Assembly (NCBI RefSeq): GCF_021228795.1
Contig: NZ_CP089309.1
Location: 3,717,501-3,781,500 of the forward strand
DNA from: Thiocapsa bogorovii
GTDB taxonomy: Bacteria > Pseudomonadota > Gammaproteobacteria > Chromatiales > Chromatiaceae
Direction of reading: 5' to 3'
DNA length: 64,000 bases
Position numbers and translations under genes: made by a program. Under the pieces are notes generated by a model. It ran no database searches and was not told the origin of the DNA. It saw nothing but the letters and a program-made list of their open reading frames with translations. Each line of letters starts with the position of its first letter. The first letter of the stretch is position 1. Shown one piece after another: positions 61,827-64,000 of the stretch.

Positions 61827-63506
61827 ATGACCGAAAGCTTTGCCGAACTATTTGAACAGAGTCTGACTACCACCCAACTGCAGCCGGGTACCATCGTCAT
61901 CGGAACCGTGATCGAGATCACCTCCGACAACGTTGTGATCAATGCCGGACTCAAGTCCGAGGGTGTGATCCCCAGAAGTCAATTCATAGGCCCGGACGGC
62001 CAGCTCGAGGTCGCCGTCGGCGACGATGTCGAGGTCGCCCTGGACGCGGTCGAGGACGGATTCGGCGTCACCCGTCTCTCGCGCGAGAAGGCAAAGCGGT
62101 TCGCCGCATGGGATCATCTCGAGAAGGCGTTCGAGGCGGCCGACACCGTCAAGGGCATGATCAACGGTAAGGTTAAGGGCGGTTTCACCGTCGACCTGGG
62201 CACCGTTCGCGCCTTCTTGCCGGGGTCTTTGGTGGATGTGCGCCCGGTGCGCGACACCACGTACCTCGAAGGCAAGGAGCAGGAATTCAAGGTCATCAAG
62301 CTCGACCGCAAGCGCAACAATGTGGTCGTCTCCCGCCGCGCCGTGGTGGAAGAGGAATACAGCGCCGAGCGTGATCAGCTGCTGAAAAACCTTGAAGAAG
62401 GCATGGAGGTCAAGGGTATTGTCAAGAACCTGACCGACTACGGCGCCTTCCTGGATCTGGGCGGCATCGACGGTCTGCTGCACATCACGGATATGGCCTG
62501 GCGTCGCGTCAAGCATCCTTCCGAGGTGGTCGAGATCGGCGACGAGGTCACCGTGAAGGTGCTCAAGTTCGACCGCGAGCGTCAGCGTGTCTCGCTCGGT
62601 CTCAAGCAGATGGGCGAGGACCCGTGGGTCAACATCTCGCGCCGTTACCCGGAAGGCACCCGCGTCTTCGGCAAGGTCACCAACATCGCCGACTACGGCT
62701 GCTTCGTGGAGATCGAAGAGGGTGTCGAGGGTCTGGTCCACGTCTCCGAGATGGATTGGACCAACAAGAACATCCATCCGAGCAAGGTCGTGGCACTTGG
62801 CGACGAGGTCGAGGTCATGGTCCTGGATATCGACGAGGAGCGTCGCCGCATCTCGCTCGGTATCAAGCAGTGCGCCATGAACCCCTGGGATGAGTTCGCG
62901 GTCACCCACAAGAAGGGCGATCACGTCTCCGGCAAGATCAAGTCGATCACGGATTTCGGCATCTTCATCGGTCTGGACGGCGGCATCGACGGTCTGGTGC
63001 ATCTGTCCGACATCTCCTGGGACGAGGCGGGCGAACAGGCCCTGCGTCGTTACAAGAAGGGCGACGAGCTCGAAACGGTCGTGTTGTCGGTCGATCCGGA
63101 GCGCGAGCGCATCTCCCTGGGTGTGAAGCAGTTGGATAAGGATCCCTTCTCCAGCTTCGTGGCCCTGCACGAGAAGGGCAGCGTCGTCACAGGCACCATC
63201 TTGGATGTAGATCCCAAGGGGGCGACCATCGCCCTGGCCGACGGCGTCGAAGGCTATCTGCGTGCCTCCGAGATCTCGCGCGACCGCATCGAGGATGCGC
63301 GTGCGGTTCTGAAGGCCGGCGAGGAGATCGAGGCCAAGTTCCTGGGCGTCGATCGCAAGAACCGCACCCTTTCGCTGTCGATGAAGGCGAAGGATGTCGA
63401 GGAAGAGCAGGCGGCCATCAAGGGCTACTCGCGCGATTCGTCCACCGCGACCACCCTTGGCGATCTCCTCAAAGAGCAGATGGAAGAGGCTCAGCGCGGC
63501 GGCTGA
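61827..63506 (+). CDS. rpsA: 30S ribosomal protein S1
   Basis: A 559-residue mRNA-binding ribosomal protein with six S1 repeats. Examples are [80 protein letters not shown] and [20 protein letters not shown]. Length equals that of other gammaproteobacterial S1 proteins. The gene is followed by an intrinsic terminator-like hairpin and then ihfB, the conserved arrangement. Confidence 0.98.
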   Translation: MTESFAELFEQSLTTTQLQPGTIVIGTVIEITSDNVVINAGLKSEGVIPRSQFIGPDGQLEVAVGDDVEVALDAVEDGFGVTRLSREKAKRFAAWDHLEKAFEAADTVKGMINGKVKGGFTVDLGTVRAFLPGSLVDVRPVRDTTYLEGKEQEFKVIKLDRKRNNVVVSRRAVVEEEYSAERDQLLKNLEEGMEVKGIVKNLTDYGAFLDLGGIDGLLHITDMAWRRVKHPSEVVEIGDEVTVKVLKFDRERQRVSLGLKQMGEDPWVNISRRYPEGTRVFGKVTNIADYGCFVEIEEGVEGLVHVSEMDWTNKNIHPSKVVALGDEVEVMVLDIDEERRRISLGIKQCAMNPWDEFAVTHKKGDHVSGKIKSITDFGIFIGLDGGIDGLVHLSDISWDEAGEQALRRYKKGDELETVVLSVDPERERISLGVKQLDKDPFSSFVALHEKGSVVTGTILDVDPKGATIALADGVEGYLRASEISRDRIEDARAVLKAGEEIEAKFLGVDRKNRTLSLSMKAKDVEEEQAAIKGYSRDSSTATTLGDLLKEQMEEAQRGG

Positions 63507-63547
63507 TAACCCGTCACGATGTCTCTTGCATGATGTCTCTTTAGGCG

Positions 63548-63576
63548 GGGCCCGTATCGCGGGCCCTTTCTCCTTT
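63548..63576 (+). terminator. Terminator/attenuator after rpsA
   Basis: GGGCCCG-TATCG-CGGGCCC stem followed by TTTCTCCTTTT, located between rpsA and ihfB. It probably lowers read-through from the abundant rpsA transcript. Confidence 0.8.
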
Positions 63577-63592
63577 TCCAGGAGTCGACACC

Positions 63593-63934
63593 ATGACCAA
63601 ATCAGAACTGATCGACGTACTGGCGGCGGCGCAGGACCACCTTCCCTACAAAGACGTGGAGGAGGCGGTACGAAAGACCCTCGATCGCATGAGTACTGCA
63701 CTTGCCTCCGGCGAGCGGATCGAGATCCGAGGTTTCGGAAGCTTTTCGTTGCACTACCGGCCGCCCCGGATCGGGCGTAACCCGAAGACCGGCGACTCGG
63801 TCGCCTTGGCCGGGAAGCATGTCCCCCATTTCAAGCCCGGCAAGGAGCTCCGGGACCGCGTCAACCAAGCGTTTCAAGACGAGCAGGGCACGCAGGAAGA
63901 AGAGCGCATCCCGCTTGCGGCGGCCTCTCGCTGA
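63593..63934 (+). CDS. ihfB: Integration host factor beta subunit
   Basis: DNA-bending protein of the HU/IHF family, 113 residues. The start is [20 protein letters not shown]; the DNA-binding arm is [20 protein letters not shown] followed by [20 protein letters not shown] and [10 protein letters not shown]. It is about 18 residues longer than the E. coli protein, with an acidic then neutral tail. GGAG precedes the ATG. It pairs with IhfA encoded elsewhere. Confidence 0.97.
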   Translation: MTKSELIDVLAAAQDHLPYKDVEEAVRKTLDRMSTALASGERIEIRGFGSFSLHYRPPRIGRNPKTGDSVALAGKHVPHFKPGKELRDRVNQAFQDEQGTQEEERIPLAAASR

Positions 63935-63946
63935 CACTGTCGTATC

Positions 63947-63969
63947 GGGCACCGCATTCGGCGGTGCCC
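63947..63969 (+). terminator. Hairpin after ihfB
   Basis: GGGCACCG pairs with CGGTGCCC around a short loop, 13 bp past the ihfB stop, followed by CTCTCGGGTCT. A short pyrimidine tail gives moderate terminator strength. Confidence 0.6.
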
Positions 63970-64000
63970 CTCTCGGGTCTCTGCCCCTCCCGTCCTGTGA

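Noticed and set aside
61848-63701. A 617-codon minus-strand open frame opposite rpsA
   Set aside because: rpsA is unmistakable on the plus strand; the antisense frame is a codon-bias artefact rich in His, Asp and Leu.

Overview
The window reads as a chromosomal segment of a high-GC gammaproteobacterium. Gene content (acetyl-CoA synthetase with its CBS/exonuclease/acetate-symporter cluster, type IV pilus pilB-pilC-pilD, the rpsA-ihfB pair, a phosphorylase-kinase-like GH15 protein, BrnTA) and codon use suggest a purple sulfur bacterium of the Chromatiaceae. That placement is an inference: no rRNA gene or photosynthesis gene lies in the window. I found no tRNA, rRNA or CRISPR array.

Layout. 1-5.7 kb (minus): NYN-domain protein, pilB, pilC, pilD and partial coaE. 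5.8-15.0 kb (minus): acetate module with an SSS-family symporter, its DUF4212 small subunit (a tandem fusion cut by an IS1380-family element), a CBS/nucleotidyltransferase, a DnaQ-like exonuclease and acs. 15.5-24.7 kb (plus): thrC coupled to a LeuA/CimA-type synthase, a small membrane protein, a K+ channel with RCK domains, hemerythrin, hemH, DUF971 and a sugar dehydrogenase. 24.9-28.2 kb (minus): argG running in frame with an ERCC4 nuclease, then small proteins. 28.5-32.5 kb: a sugar-modification-like cluster. 32.9-38.3 kb (minus): a homologue of the phosphorylase kinase regulatory subunit, an antiporter remnant, an orphan EGKCG-repeat peptide of bufferin/HvfA type, and nhaR. 38.8-40.3 kb (plus): CDGSH protein and HAD phosphatase. 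40.4-49.6 kb (plus): MoxR-DUF58-DUF4381-BatA-BatB/TPR-BatD, then the DUF368 lipid-carrier translocase PopT. 49.7-52.2 kb: CysB-like regulator and an IS256-family element with exact ends. 52.4-57.7 kb (plus): an atypical secreted-subunit/chaperone/usher-like operon. 57.8-64 kb: brnTA, yhbY, an antitoxin remnant, class II aroA, cmk, rpsA and ihfB.

The two signals I consider most novel are these. First, a dispersed intergenic element, mostly about 193 bp, is built of two modules, each bounded by an inverted repeat of the type TAAACCGCGTC/GACGCGGTTTA. It occurs at eight loci in 64 kb and supplies the stop codon of the neighbouring gene in five of them. Second, the 52.4-57.7 kb surface operon encodes two small secreted proteins, a chaperone-like protein and a 989-residue usher-like outer-membrane protein that does not look like a classical FimD.
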